Below the pieces are notes generated by a model. It worked only from the letters and a program-made list of their open reading frames with translations, was not told where the DNA came from and did no database searches. Source: JAPLKX01 sp035530195 (GTDB lineage: Bacteria; Hydrogenedentota; Hydrogenedentia; Hydrogenedentales; SLHB01). Taken from it: a DNA stretch of 45,643 nucleotides. Every line of letters begins with the position of its first letter. The first letter of the stretch is position 1. Of this stretch, positions 24,334 to 32,641 are shown piece after piece. The stretch spans positions 1 to 45,643 of the forward strand of contig DATKVG010000210.1 of the NCBI GenBank assembly GCA_035530195.1, in the 5' to 3' direction. The position numbers and the translations under genes are program-made.

Positions 24334-26795
24334 GACAAAACACGAAAGAAACATGCGAAATGGTGCGGAACTTCACCATTGTATTTGTTTTAACCCTGGC
24401 CTCGGCCGTTGCGGTCGCGCAAGACGCCGATCCCCTTGCCGTACTGAAATCGGATGCGCCGCATGAGCAGAAATCGCAGGCGTGCATCGCACTGTCGGTT
24501 CACGGCGGCCCCGAGGCGGTCCCTGTGCTGGCCGCGTTGCTCACCGATGAAAAAATGTCGCATATGGCGCGGTACGCGCTCGAACCCATGCCGTTCCCGG
24601 AAGCGGGGGCCGTATTGCGCGATGCGCTCGGAAAGACAACGGGCCGGCTGCAGGTCGGCGTGATCAACTCGCTCGCCGTGCGCAAAGACCTCGATGCCGT
24701 GCCGGAACTTATCAAACTGCTCGCCAGCCCCGAGCCGGACGTCGCGCAGGAAGCGGCGCGCGCGCTCGGCGTAATGGGTGCGCCCGAGGGCGTTGAGCCG
24801 ATCAAGGCGGCGATCGCCAACCCGGCGCTGCCACCGGCCAATTTGTTGGGTTTCTGCCACGCCCTTTTGATTTATGCCGAGGGTAAACCGGAGATGGCTG
24901 TGCAGATCTACAACTTCCTGCTCGAGGCGCCGAACACGCCGGCGCAGGCGCGCGCCGCCGCGCTCCGGGCAAAGGCACTCGCCACGGCAGGTCTTCCTGA
25001 ATGCTTGCCGCAACTGGCGGATTCGATAAAATCTCAAGACAAAGCCACGTTCAACGCGGCGATCCGTGCTGCGCGCGAACTGCCCGGCGGTGATGACGTC
25101 GCAGGTGCGTTGGCGGCGTTGCTGCCGGCGCTAGCGGGCCAGCGGAAAATCACCCTGATGCAGGTGCTCGGCGAGCGCGCCAACGCCGCCGCCGGCCCCG
25201 CGCTGATGGTGGAAGCGAAAGAAGGCGCGGTCGAGACGCGGGTTGCCGCGCTTAACGCGCTGACGCGCATCAAGTATGCGCCCGTGCTCGAGGTGATGCA
25301 GCAGTTGGTGTTGAACGAAGACGCCGCGCTCGCAAAAGTCGCACGCGACGGCATCGCCTATTTCCCCGGCGAAGAAGGAAACGCCGTCCTGCGTGCGATG
25401 ATCGAGAGCAACCAGCCCGAGGTGCGGCGGCTTGCTGTCGAACTCGCCGGCGAAGGCGGTTTGGCCGAGCCCGTCGCCATACTGATGAAAGCGGCCGATG
25501 ATCAGGATGAGGCGGTCCGTGTTGCGGCGCTCAAAGGTTTGCAGGACGCCGCGGGCGCCGAACAAATCCCGGTGCTGCTTGAAAGGCTTTTGAAGAACGG
25601 CGCACAGAACGAAACGCAGGCAACCGAGAAAGCGCTTCAGGCGCTCTCCGGCAGGCTGAAACGTGCCAAGGACCCGGGCTCAGCGACGTTGCCGCTGGTG
25701 GAGGGTCTCGTGCAGGCGCTGGACAAGTCCAGTGGCGAGGCGCGGCTGGCCGTGTTGCGGCTGCTTGGATCCACGGGCGCTCCAAAAGCCCTGGAAATCA
25801 TGACGGCCGCGGCTGACGCGCCCGATGCCGCCGAGAAGGATACGGCGTTACGCACGCTGTGCGATTGGCCAAACGCCGATGCCTTGCCGTTCCTGATGAA
25901 TCTGGCCGGCACATCCAAGGATGAAACGCTGAAAGTGCTGGCGCTGCGCGGGTCGGTCCGGTTGATTGGGCAGGGCGGGCTGTCAAACGCACAGCGGCTC
26001 GAACATCTTGCGGCGCTGATGCCGCATGCCGCCACGGCCGACGAGAAGAAGACTGTGGTTGGCGGGCTGGCGGAGGTCCATAGCGTCGAGGCGTTTGAAC
26101 AGGCGCTGCGCCTGCTTTCCGACGAGACCGTGCGGGCGGAGGCGATTCAGGCCGCGCGCACCATCGCCCGGAATCTTGGCGGCGACGCGCGTGAAGAGAC
26201 AGGCCTGCTCAACGGCACGGACCTCACGGGCTGGCAAGGCCACATGGAATACTGGCGGTTCGAAAACGGCGCCATCGTCGGCGAGAGCAAATCGAAACTC
26301 GATCGCAACAATTTCCTGTGGCCGGCTGTCGAAGTCGGCAATTTCTACATGGCGGTTGATGTCAAGCTCGAGCCGGTCACCGGCAACGGCGGCATCCAGT
26401 TCAGGTCGAAGAAAGCCGACGACTACGGCCAGGCACTCGGTTACCAGGCCGACCTCGGAAAGGACGTCTGGGGGCGCCTCTACCATGAGCACGGCCGCGG
26501 CAAACTCGATTGGAGCGACCGGGCCGATTCCGCCGTCAAACCCGGCGACTGGAACCACTACGAGATCCTCGCGGTCGGTCCGGCCATCTGGCTGGTCGTG
26601 AACGGCAAGCTGGGCGCGGCCTGCCTCGATTTCGACGGCGAGCGCACCGGCCTCATCGCCATCCAACTTCACGGCGGCCCGCCGCAGAAGGTCCAGTACA
26701 AGATCCTGAAGCTCGTGCACAACCCCGAGGTCGAAATCGAAAACATCAGCACCGAGGCGATGATAAAAGCCCTGAGGCCTCCGGAAAAACAGTGA
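24330..26795 (+). CDS. Exported HEAT-repeat protein with C-terminal DUF1080 (3-keto-disaccharide hydrolase) domain
   Basis: An 821-residue exported protein. The ATG at 24330 overlaps the previous stop; an internal ATG at 24360 would give a cleaner signal peptide (MVRNFTIVFVLTLASAVAVAQ) and is a real alternative. Residues about 35-610 are a solenoid of HEAT-type repeats (GPEAVPVLAALLTDE, DLDAVPELIKLLASPEPDVAQEAARALGVMG, and so on). Residues about 625-800 form the DUF1080 domain (PF06439): LLNGTDLTGWQG, FENGAIVGES, GGIQFRSKKADDYGQALGYQAD, NHYEILAVGPAIWLVVNGKL and LIAIQLHGGPPQKVQYKILKL. The family cleaves or binds 3-keto glycosides. Fusion to a long HEAT solenoid suggests a scaffold or docking role. 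Translational coupling to the oxidoreductase supports a joint pathway. Confidence 0.9.
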   Translation: MRQNTKETCEMVRNFTIVFVLTLASAVAVAQDADPLAVLKSDAPHEQKSQACIALSVHGGPEAVPVLAALLTDEKMSHMARYALEPMPFPEAGAVLRDALGKTTGRLQVGVINSLAVRKDLDAVPELIKLLASPEPDVAQEAARALGVMGAPEGVEPIKAAIANPALPPANLLGFCHALLIYAEGKPEMAVQIYNFLLEAPNTPAQARAAALRAKALATAGLPECLPQLADSIKSQDKATFNAAIRAARELPGGDDVAGALAALLPALAGQRKITLMQVLGERANAAAGPALMVEAKEGAVETRVAALNALTRIKYAPVLEVMQQLVLNEDAALAKVARDGIAYFPGEEGNAVLRAMIESNQPEVRRLAVELAGEGGLAEPVAILMKAADDQDEAVRVAALKGLQDAAGAEQIPVLLERLLKNGAQNETQATEKALQALSGRLKRAKDPGSATLPLVEGLVQALDKSSGEARLAVLRLLGSTGAPKALEIMTAAADAPDAAEKDTALRTLCDWPNADALPFLMNLAGTSKDETLKVLALRGSVRLIGQGGLSNAQRLEHLAALMPHAATADEKKTVVGGLAEVHSVEAFEQALRLLSDETVRAEAIQAARTIARNLGGDAREETGLLNGTDLTGWQGHMEYWRFENGAIVGESKSKLDRNNFLWPAVEVGNFYMAVDVKLEPVTGNGGIQFRSKKADDYGQALGYQADLGKDVWGRLYHEHGRGKLDWSDRADSAVKPGDWNHYEILAVGPAIWLVVNGKLGAACLDFDGERTGLIAIQLHGGPPQKVQYKILKLVHNPEVEIENISTEAMIKALRPPEKQ

Positions 26796-26801
26796 CCGGA
26801 T

Positions 26802-26877
26802 CTTTAGCCACAAAGAACGCAAAGAACTCAAAGAGTTTTGGTTCTCTTTGAGATCTTTGTGTTCTTTTGTGGCTAAA
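26802..26877. terminator. Long hairpin with nonamer arm between convergent genes
   Basis: TTTAGCCACAAAGAACGC.. (26802-26834) pairs imperfectly with the complement ending TTTTGTGGCTAAA (26844-26877). The left arm is itself a period-9 series at 26812-26838: AAAGAACGC, AAAGAACTC, AAAGAGTTT. It lies between two convergent stops and probably ends transcription in both directions. Confidence 0.7.
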
Positions 26878-26880
26878 TTC

Positions 26881-27756
26881 TTACTTGCTCACCAGCTTTG
26901 CGTCGAACCATTGCGCGAGCTTTTCGATCTCTTCTTTGATGGTCGGCCAGGAGTGGTCGCCGCCTTGTTTGATGATGAGGTCGGCGGAGTTGCCGGCGGC
27001 TTGCAGCGCGGCGACGAACCGCGTCGACTGCTCGGTCGGGATGAGCGAGTCGGCGTCGCCGTGGATCAGCAGGAACGGAGGCAGGCCGGGTTTAACGTGG
27101 TACATCGGGCTGATGGATTTCGCCGCGGCCTCTTTTTCCTGCTCCGATCTGCCGGCGGCGCCGCCCTGAAACGCAAGCCGCCATTCCATAAGACCCAGCC
27201 CGTACTTCTCGCCGCCGAAATCGAGGAAGTCGGTTGCGGGGCAAATGACCGCCACGGCCTGCACCGCGGTGTCCGGCTTGCTGCGTGTTGCTGCCAGGCA
27301 CGCCAGGTGCCCGCCGGCCGACGTGCCGGTCAGGCCGAGCCTTTCCGTGTCGATGCCGTATTCGGCGGCGTGGGTTTTCACGTAGCGGATGCCGAGGTTG
27401 ATGTGATCGATCATCTGCTCGGCCGTGAAAGACGTGTAGGTTTCTGGCCGCACCGCGAACACCGTGTAACCGTGTGCGCAGAGAATGTCGATGAGGCCGA
27501 TTTTCTGATAGGCCTCGACCATGCCGCGGTCGGATTTCCACGCGCCGCTGATCACGCATATTATTCCCAGCCCTTTTCCTGCTCCGGCGTCGCGCGCCGG
27601 GGCAAAAACATCCATCAGCAGGCCAACGCCTTCCACCTCGGCGTAAATGACATTCTGCGTCTGCCTATAGACGGCGTCACGCTCGGCCCCGGCCGTAGCC
27701 GCCGCCACAGCGACCGCGAATAAGACGAATAGCAGACGTAATGCAGTTCTTTTCAC
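26881..27756 (-). CDS. Exported alpha/beta-hydrolase (esterase-like)
   Basis: A 291-residue serine hydrolase starting at GTG 27756, seven bases after GGGAGAA. A signal peptide covers residues 1-24 (LRLLFVLFAVAVAAATAGA). The nucleophile elbow is GTSAGGH with Ser146, the acid is Asp236 in HGDADSLIP, and the base is His268 in GGDHSWP, so the catalytic triad is complete. The family resembles acetyl-xylan/feruloyl-type esterases (BD-FAE, DUF_alpha/beta). Given the carbohydrate-active neighbours, removal of acyl groups from polysaccharides is likely, but the substrate is not shown. It converges on the HEAT/DUF1080 gene. Confidence 0.9.
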   Translation of the reverse strand: MKRTALRLLFVLFAVAVAAATAGAERDAVYRQTQNVIYAEVEGVGLLMDVFAPARDAGAGKGLGIICVISGAWKSDRGMVEAYQKIGLIDILCAHGYTVFAVRPETYTSFTAEQMIDHINLGIRYVKTHAAEYGIDTERLGLTGTSAGGHLACLAATRSKPDTAVQAVAVICPATDFLDFGGEKYGLGLMEWRLAFQGGAAGRSEQEKEAAAKSISPMYHVKPGLPPFLLIHGDADSLIPTEQSTRFVAALQAAGNSADLIIKQGGDHSWPTIKEEIEKLAQWFDAKLVSK

Positions 27757-27834
27757 AGCAGTTCTCCCGGGTTGCGTAACTTTCAGGCATGCTCATTGTA
27801 GTATTTACAGAGGCACAAGTTAAGCCGCGGCAAT

Positions 27835-27858
27835 TTTTTGGGCGGTCCCGCCCAAAAA
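27835..27858. promoter_or_regulatory. 24-base perfect palindrome upstream of 27971
   Basis: TTTTTGGGCGG and its complement CCGCCCAAAAA flank TC, giving a 24-base perfect dyad in the divergent gap between the esterase and the Gly/Ser-rich protein. It has A/T tracts on both sides, so it could be a factor-independent terminator in either direction or an operator. I cannot decide which. Confidence 0.5.
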
Positions 27859-27970
27859 TGAATAGGGCATGGCGCTTGATCGTCTATATGAGTGGTTCAT
27901 GCGGAACCAGCGCGAAGGAGACCCCGACCCCCAGTCCAGTACCTGAAGTGTATGTACAAGGAGGTATGGG

Positions 27971-28654
27971 ATGAAAAGGTTAACCTCAATTTTCTCACTT
28001 GCGCTGGCTTTTATTATGTGCGGCGCGATGGTTGCACCGCCGGCATACGCCCAAAGAGGGCGCACGGGCATGCGGTCAATTCGCCAGAGTACGCCAAGCC
28101 GGTCTATCAGCAGAGGGTCAGGTGGCAGCCGCTCGAGTTCGCGCGGCCTCGGAGGGTTGGGAAACATTCTCGGTGGCGGGCGGAGCGGCGGTTCGTCGCG
28201 TTCCAGATCCGGTTCTCGCGGGCTTGAAGGGCTGGGCAACCTGCTCGATCTGGGCCGGGGCGGTTTCGGCAACCAGTATGGCCGGGACGGCGGCTTTTTC
28301 GGTGGCCGGCACAGGTCCAACGACGATGCCGTTGCCGACGCTATTCGTGATGCGGCAATTGCCAACGCGATTGTCGGCGTGGTCGGCATCATTGCCAACG
28401 CGGCGACTGTCCCGTATGGCTACTCTCAGCCGGCCTACCCTGCGCCCGCACCGGGGTACGCACCTTCGTACTCCGTGCCGCAATACCGTACCGAGCGCGT
28501 ACTTGTGCAGGAAGGCCGTTACGAGGAATACGAGGTGTGGGTGCCGGATGCCTACGACTCGCGCACCGGCGAAACCGTCAAAGGCCATTCTGTAATCCGC
28601 CAGCGGTACATCCCCGAGGTCTGGCAAGAACGCCAGGTTCGCGTCGGCCCGTGA
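27971..28654 (+). CDS. Secreted Gly/Ser/Arg-rich protein
   Basis: A 227-residue exported protein with an excellent ribosome binding site (AAGGAGGTATGGG) and signal peptide (MKRLTSIFSLALAFIMCGAM, cleavage near AYA). Residues 28-118 are low complexity (SRGSGGSRSSSRGLGGLGN, repeated as RGLEGLGNLLDLGRGG). A short hydrophobic segment, AIANAIVGVVGIIANAA (about 128-146), follows, then a Pro/Tyr-rich stretch and a charged C-terminus (EGRYEEYEVWVPDAYDSRTGETVKGHSVIRQRYIPEVW). No known domain is recognised. It is likely an envelope or surface protein; the tail pattern of Tyr, Glu and Val resembles conserved C-termini of small periplasmic proteins of unknown function. Confidence 0.82.
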   Translation: MKRLTSIFSLALAFIMCGAMVAPPAYAQRGRTGMRSIRQSTPSRSISRGSGGSRSSSRGLGGLGNILGGGRSGGSSRSRSGSRGLEGLGNLLDLGRGGFGNQYGRDGGFFGGRHRSNDDAVADAIRDAAIANAIVGVVGIIANAATVPYGYSQPAYPAPAPGYAPSYSVPQYRTERVLVQEGRYEEYEVWVPDAYDSRTGETVKGHSVIRQRYIPEVWQERQVRVGP

Positions 28655-28740
28655 CGATAGCAGCTTGAACTAAGGTTCGCGGCGGGATTATCTTCTATTC
28701 CGCAAGATAGATCCGAAGCGGAGGAAAGGAAATCCCGCCC

Positions 28741-29718
28741 GTGGTTGAACGCATAGCCGCCGGTCTGTACCGGATCGAAGTGCCCCTGCCCGGCAACCCG
28801 CTCAAGTGCGTCAATTCTTACTTGATCCAAGGCGACCGCAATTTGATCGTGGACACCGGCATGCAACGGCCGGAATGCCACGACGCATTGCAGGCGGGCT
28901 TGAACGAACTCGATGTGGATCTTGGCCGCACCGATTTTTTCATTACCCACCTCCACGCCGACCACCTCGGGCTTGTCACGGCCTTCGCCGCCGAGTCGTC
29001 GTGCGTGTACTTCAACGAGCCGGAATCCGAGTTTATCGCCGGGTCGAGGGCCAAGGGCGGTTTCATGGTTTTCCTGGCGGCGCAGGCGTTGAGGTCGGGC
29101 ATCTCGAAAGCGGAACTCGAGGGCGCGATGCGGCAACATCCCGGTTTCAAGTACAGCCCGCCGGATTATCCCGCGTTCACTATTGTGGGCGATGGCGACA
29201 CGATCCGCGCGGGCGATTATGAGTTGACCTGCGTTCATACGCCCGGCCACACGCCGGGCCACCTGTGTCTGTACGACGCAAAACAGGGTATCCTGGTATC
29301 GGGCGACCACGTGCTGGGTGATATCACGCCCAACATCTCCGCGTGGGCCGACGATACCGACATGCTTGCCACGTTTCTCGCCAGCCTGGATAAGGTGAAT
29401 AGGCTCGATGTCCGGCTGGTGTTGCCTGGCCACCGAACCGTGTTCAAGGACCTGCGTGGGCGCGTGGAGGAAATCAAGCAGCACCACCGCGCCCGGCTCG
29501 ATGACGTTCTTTCAATCGTCCGCGCCCGGCCGGGCACCGCGTACCAGGTGGCGTCGCAAATGAAGTGGGATTTCGTGGCGGACTCATGGGATCAGTTCCC
29601 GTTGATGCAGAAATGGTTCGCCACCGGCGAAGCCGCCGCCCATCTGATTTACCTGGCGGGGACCGGCGCCGTGAACAAGACGGAGCAAGGCGGCGTGCTG
29701 GTTTATTCTGTCCGGTGA
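28741..29718 (+). CDS. Metallo-beta-lactamase-fold hydrolase
   Basis: A 325-residue MBL-fold enzyme without signal peptide, starting at GTG 28741 downstream of GGAGGAAAGGAAA. The metal motif THLHADH gives His70, His72, Asp74 and His75. HTPGHTPGH, SGDHVLGD and LPGHR supply the remaining ligands in the family order, so a dinuclear zinc or iron site is expected. A C-terminal helical domain (about 235-325, HHRARLDDVLSIV, TAYQVASQM) resembles the winged-helix-like end of RNase Z/LACTB2-type hydrolases. It is probably a thioester or phosphodiester hydrolase of unknown substrate. A nonamer array starts 5 bases after the stop. Confidence 0.92.
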   Translation: MVERIAAGLYRIEVPLPGNPLKCVNSYLIQGDRNLIVDTGMQRPECHDALQAGLNELDVDLGRTDFFITHLHADHLGLVTAFAAESSCVYFNEPESEFIAGSRAKGGFMVFLAAQALRSGISKAELEGAMRQHPGFKYSPPDYPAFTIVGDGDTIRAGDYELTCVHTPGHTPGHLCLYDAKQGILVSGDHVLGDITPNISAWADDTDMLATFLASLDKVNRLDVRLVLPGHRTVFKDLRGRVEEIKQHHRARLDDVLSIVRARPGTAYQVASQMKWDFVADSWDQFPLMQKWFATGEAAAHLIYLAGTGAVNKTEQGGVLVYSVR

Positions 29719-29722
29719 AGCC

Positions 29723-29758
29723 ATGGGACGAATGGGACCTATGCGACCTGTGGGACAG
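29723..29758 (+). repeat. Four-unit nonamer array between two genes
   Basis: ATGGGACGA, ATGGGACCT, ATGCGACCT and GTGGGACAG abut in period 9, filling the gap between the MBL gene stop (29718) and the next start (29764). The array leaves no room for an ordinary ribosome binding site; the next gene may depend on coupling or on the array sequence. Confidence 0.85.
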
Positions 29759-29763
29759 ATGAG

Positions 29764-31575
29764 ATGAGCCGTGTATTTGTTGCACTGGGCATATTCGCCG
29801 GTAATGCGGCTTGGGGAGCGAACTTTTCCGGGATGCCATACACGGACGGGGACGTGTACGCGGACACGTGGGTGGCTACGGATGGTGCGGGTCGGGTCGT
29901 GCCGGGGTTTGAAGCAGCCGGGGCGGTCAAGGCTGACAAGTGGGTGGGCATTTTTTATTGGACGTGGCATCGGCCTTGCCCTACGGGGCCGAACGACAAC
30001 ACGAAACTTATCGGCGACGCGCCGCCCGGCACGCGGATCGACTGGCCGCAAAACGGCGCGCCATATCATTGGGGTGAACCGGAACTCGGCTACTATCAGA
30101 TGACGGACCCGTTTGTGATCCGCAAGCACGCCAGCATGCTGGCCGACGCCGGCGTCGACGTCGTCCTCTTCGATACGACCAATCCGCCGCATACGTGGAA
30201 AGACCAGTACGAGGCGCTGTGCAGAGAATACACCGCGATGCGAGAGGAAGGCGCGCGGACGCCGGCCATCGGCTTCATTGCGCCGTTCGGCGACCCGATG
30301 GCGGTGGTGGATCAGCTTTGGCGGGACCTGTACCAGCCGGGGCTGTGGAGGGACCTGTGGTTTGCTTGGAAAGGCAAGCCGTTGCTGCTGGCCAACCGCG
30401 ACTACGCCAAAGACCCGCTGATGCTCGAGTTTTTCGCGTGGCGGCGTCCGATGCCAAATTACTGGATCGGCCCGAGCGGACCCGACCAGTGGAGTTGGCT
30501 CGAGGTGTACCCGCAGCACGTGTTCAAGAACAGCGCGGGCGAGGCCGAGCAGATGAGCGTCGGCGTGGCGCAGAACGCGCTGCCGGGCACGCCCGGACCC
30601 GCGCCCATGAGCCACAAGGCCGGCGCCATGGGCCGAAGCTGGCATAACGGCGCCAAAGACACGCGCGACGGCGCCGCCAACCTTGGCCTCAACTTTGACG
30701 AGCAGTGGGTGCGCGCCATCGAGGTTAGCCCGCAGTTTATTTTTGTCACGGGCTGGAACGAATGGGTTGCGGGCCGGTATCAGGAGTGGAGCAAGTATAA
30801 AGAGTCCGAGTGCTACTATCCCGGCGGGCTTTTTGTTGACCAGTACACGCACGAATACAGCCGCGACTGCGAACCCATGCGCGGCGGCCATACCGACAAT
30901 TACTATTACCAGTTGGCAAGCTGGGTGCGACGGTTCAAAGGCGTCCGCCCCCTGCTCACCGCCGACGGTACCCACTCCATTAAGATCGACGGCTCGTTTG
31001 ACGATTGGGCGGGGGTGACGCCGGAGTTCCGTGACACGATCGGCGACATCACCCACCGCGACCACACCGGGTACGGCGGAATCGTCTACAAAAATGAGAC
31101 GGGCCGCAACGACATTGTCATTTGCAAGGCTGCGTTTGATGAAAGCAACCTGTATTTCTTCGTGCAAACATTGAAAGCTATCTCACCTTACACGGATCCC
31201 AACTGGATGCTGCTGCTCATCGATGGCGATCAAGATGCCGCGACCGGCTGGCTGGGTTACGACTATGTTGTGAACCACGGCGTGCAGGCAGATACGGCCA
31301 CCCAGGTGAAAGCGTGGCGGAACGGAAAGCGCGAGACTGTCGGCGTCGCGTTGTACGGCGTGAACGGCAACGGCATGGAGATTTCCGTGGCACGCGAGTT
31401 GGTGGGAGAGACCGAGGGCTTGCCAAGCTTCGATTTCCACTGGGCCGATAACATCCAGCCGTTCGGCGACGTCTCGGAACTGGGCGTCAACGGTGACAGC
31501 GCGCCCAACCGGCGGTGGAACTACCGGTTCGCCGCCGCCCCTCACCGTCGATATTCATACGGAGCAAGACGGTGA
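29764..31575 (+). CDS. Secreted GH71/GH99-like protein with C-terminal CBM9-like domain
   Basis: A 603-residue protein with a short signal peptide (MSRVFVALGIFAGNAAWGA). The catalytic-type region (about 45-400) has a TIM-barrel pattern with VGIFYWTWHRP, VIRKHASMLADAGVDVVLFDTTN, LWFAWKGKPLLLAN and FIFVTGWNEWVAGR; the last is typical of GH99/GH71-like barrels where WNEW lies at the active site. A beta-sandwich at about 415-590 (IKIDGSFDDWAGV, FDESNLYFFVQTLK, WMLLLIDGDQDAATGWLGYDYVVN) matches the CBM9/DOMON-like pattern of xylanase-associated modules. It is probably an endo-acting glycosidase on the cell surface or secreted. No canonical ribosome binding site precedes the start because the nonamer array abuts it. 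The stop is 2 bases from a convergent gene. Confidence 0.85.
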   Translation: MSRVFVALGIFAGNAAWGANFSGMPYTDGDVYADTWVATDGAGRVVPGFEAAGAVKADKWVGIFYWTWHRPCPTGPNDNTKLIGDAPPGTRIDWPQNGAPYHWGEPELGYYQMTDPFVIRKHASMLADAGVDVVLFDTTNPPHTWKDQYEALCREYTAMREEGARTPAIGFIAPFGDPMAVVDQLWRDLYQPGLWRDLWFAWKGKPLLLANRDYAKDPLMLEFFAWRRPMPNYWIGPSGPDQWSWLEVYPQHVFKNSAGEAEQMSVGVAQNALPGTPGPAPMSHKAGAMGRSWHNGAKDTRDGAANLGLNFDEQWVRAIEVSPQFIFVTGWNEWVAGRYQEWSKYKESECYYPGGLFVDQYTHEYSRDCEPMRGGHTDNYYYQLASWVRRFKGVRPLLTADGTHSIKIDGSFDDWAGVTPEFRDTIGDITHRDHTGYGGIVYKNETGRNDIVICKAAFDESNLYFFVQTLKAISPYTDPNWMLLLIDGDQDAATGWLGYDYVVNHGVQADTATQVKAWRNGKRETVGVALYGVNGNGMEISVARELVGETEGLPSFDFHWADNIQPFGDVSELGVNGDSAPNRRWNYRFAAAPHRRYSYGARR

Positions 31576-31577
31576 CA

Positions 31578-31793
31578 CTACTCACATGGCAGGTCCCACG
31601 GTTTGCGTGCCGGCAGTCCCATGCTTGTCCGGATCTCGGTTGTAATCCGCTGCAATTGAACGACGATCTTGATTTTTTCCTCGAATGGCAGCCGGGCGAG
31701 TTCGCGCCTGCGTTTCCGTTTTGCGGCAAGCGCTCGAGCCATCCAGGTCTCGATGGTCTCTGCGCCATCACCCGGGTTGCTGTCGGAAACCAT
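31578..31793 (-). CDS. Small helical partner of the nucleotidyltransferase
   Basis: A 71-residue basic protein, mostly helical (WMARALAAKRKRRRELARLP, FEEKIKIVVQLQRITTEI). Small proteins with the pattern RLPFEEKI-hydrophobic-LQ commonly sit next to AbiEii-type nucleotidyltransferase genes, from my recollection of the family. It starts inside the 3' end of the upstream gene (26-base overlap), so the two form one transcript. It could be an antitoxin or a regulatory subunit. Confidence 0.65.
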   Translation of the reverse strand: MVSDSNPGDGAETIETWMARALAAKRKRRRELARLPFEEKIKIVVQLQRITTEIRTSMGLPARKPWDLPCE

Positions 31794-32280
31794 CCCACTT
31801 TCTCCTCAGGCCATGCCGATCGATTAAGTCCTCGAACACGGCCACGTCGAATTCCGATTCTTCGAGCATCTGAGCCAGCCGGGCAAGATCTTTTCCCCTG
31901 CCGGTCTCAAGCATGATGGCCATCAGGTGTTCAGCCCGGATTACGTTGGCCGAGACGGAGCCAACGGCTATGACACGCGCCTCGACGAGCGCTTCTTCCA
32001 CCAGTGCATTGTAGGCGGGCAGGAATTGAACGGCTATGCCTGAAATATGAACGTACTCGCCTTCAGGTTCAAAACCTCTGGTCTTAAGGGCGCCGTATAT
32101 TGGAGACAGCAAAAGCAGGCCGCTTGGGAGAACGGGAACAGAGACAAAAACGTCCAGATCGTAGGTGGCCACCGGCTCGATGTAAAAAGTCGCCGCTATG
32201 CCCCCGCCAATAGCATACTTCAACAAGACGCCTTCCCGCACCAGATCGTTCAGAACGCTTAATGTCTGTTCCATAGGCAT
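31768..32280 (-). CDS. AbiEii-type nucleotidyltransferase
   Basis: A 170-residue nucleotidyltransferase. The start at 32280 follows GAGGATTCGTCC; the frame extends to 32346 without a good site. The active-site region is KYAIGGGIAATFYIEPVATYDLDVFV, with the glycine turn and the acidic pair DLD of the DNA polymerase beta-like fold. RAEHLMAIMLETGRGKDLARLAQMLEES is the typical helical end of AbiEii/AbiGii and DUF6036 relatives. Members are toxins of type IV-like or tRNA-modifying toxin-antitoxin systems, or housekeeping-like orphans. With the overlapping small gene it forms a candidate toxin-antitoxin pair. It is next to repeat A copy 2, a common setting for such mobile-associated genes. Confidence 0.8.
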   Translation of the reverse strand: MPMEQTLSVLNDLVREGVLLKYAIGGGIAATFYIEPVATYDLDVFVSVPVLPSGLLLLSPIYGALKTRGFEPEGEYVHISGIAVQFLPAYNALVEEALVEARVIAVGSVSANVIRAEHLMAIMLETGRGKDLARLAQMLEESEFDVAVFEDLIDRHGLRRKWDGFRQQPG

Positions 32281-32641
32281 GGACGAATCCTCATCGCGAT
32301 CCAACCGGCATCGATAAGTATACGCCGTGTTGCAGGAGCAGTCCAAGAAGAGCGTCAGTAGAACGTAGTTTTGTCGAACCCGCTACCGGGGTTCGTGGTG
32401 GTGTGACGTTAACCCAGGGTAGCTCCCGGCCCTGGTCAGGTGCGGAGTGGTCGCGAGGGTGTTTGGTTTGGTTCTGTGGCCTGTTGGGAGTGAGGAACAA
32501 CTGGCACGGGCCGGGAGCAACCCTGGGCTGACGATTGTCGAATCCCTTCCGGGATACTCTCGAGGATGCATTGCTGGTGGGCGGCAAAGACCGGTGTTAG
32601 AATAGGCTGCATAGGCCCCGGCACATAGGAGGTTCTCACAA
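32281..32641. other. Divergent intergenic region with repeat A
   Basis: No gene supported. It contains repeat A copy 2, an AATCCC/GGGAT hairpin and the GGAGG ribosome binding site of the sialidase-like gene. Confidence 0.6.
32371..32556. repeat. Dispersed repeat A, copy 2
   Basis: Homologous to 14931-15090: TTGTCGAACCC..GGGGTTC, then 21-base arms at 32412-32432 and 32508-32528 that differ at only two positions from perfect pairing. It is followed at 32529-32556 by CTGACGATTGTCGAATCCC, which resembles 17138-17160. Sequence outside the arms has drifted more than the arms, as expected if the hairpin is selected. Confidence 0.8.
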
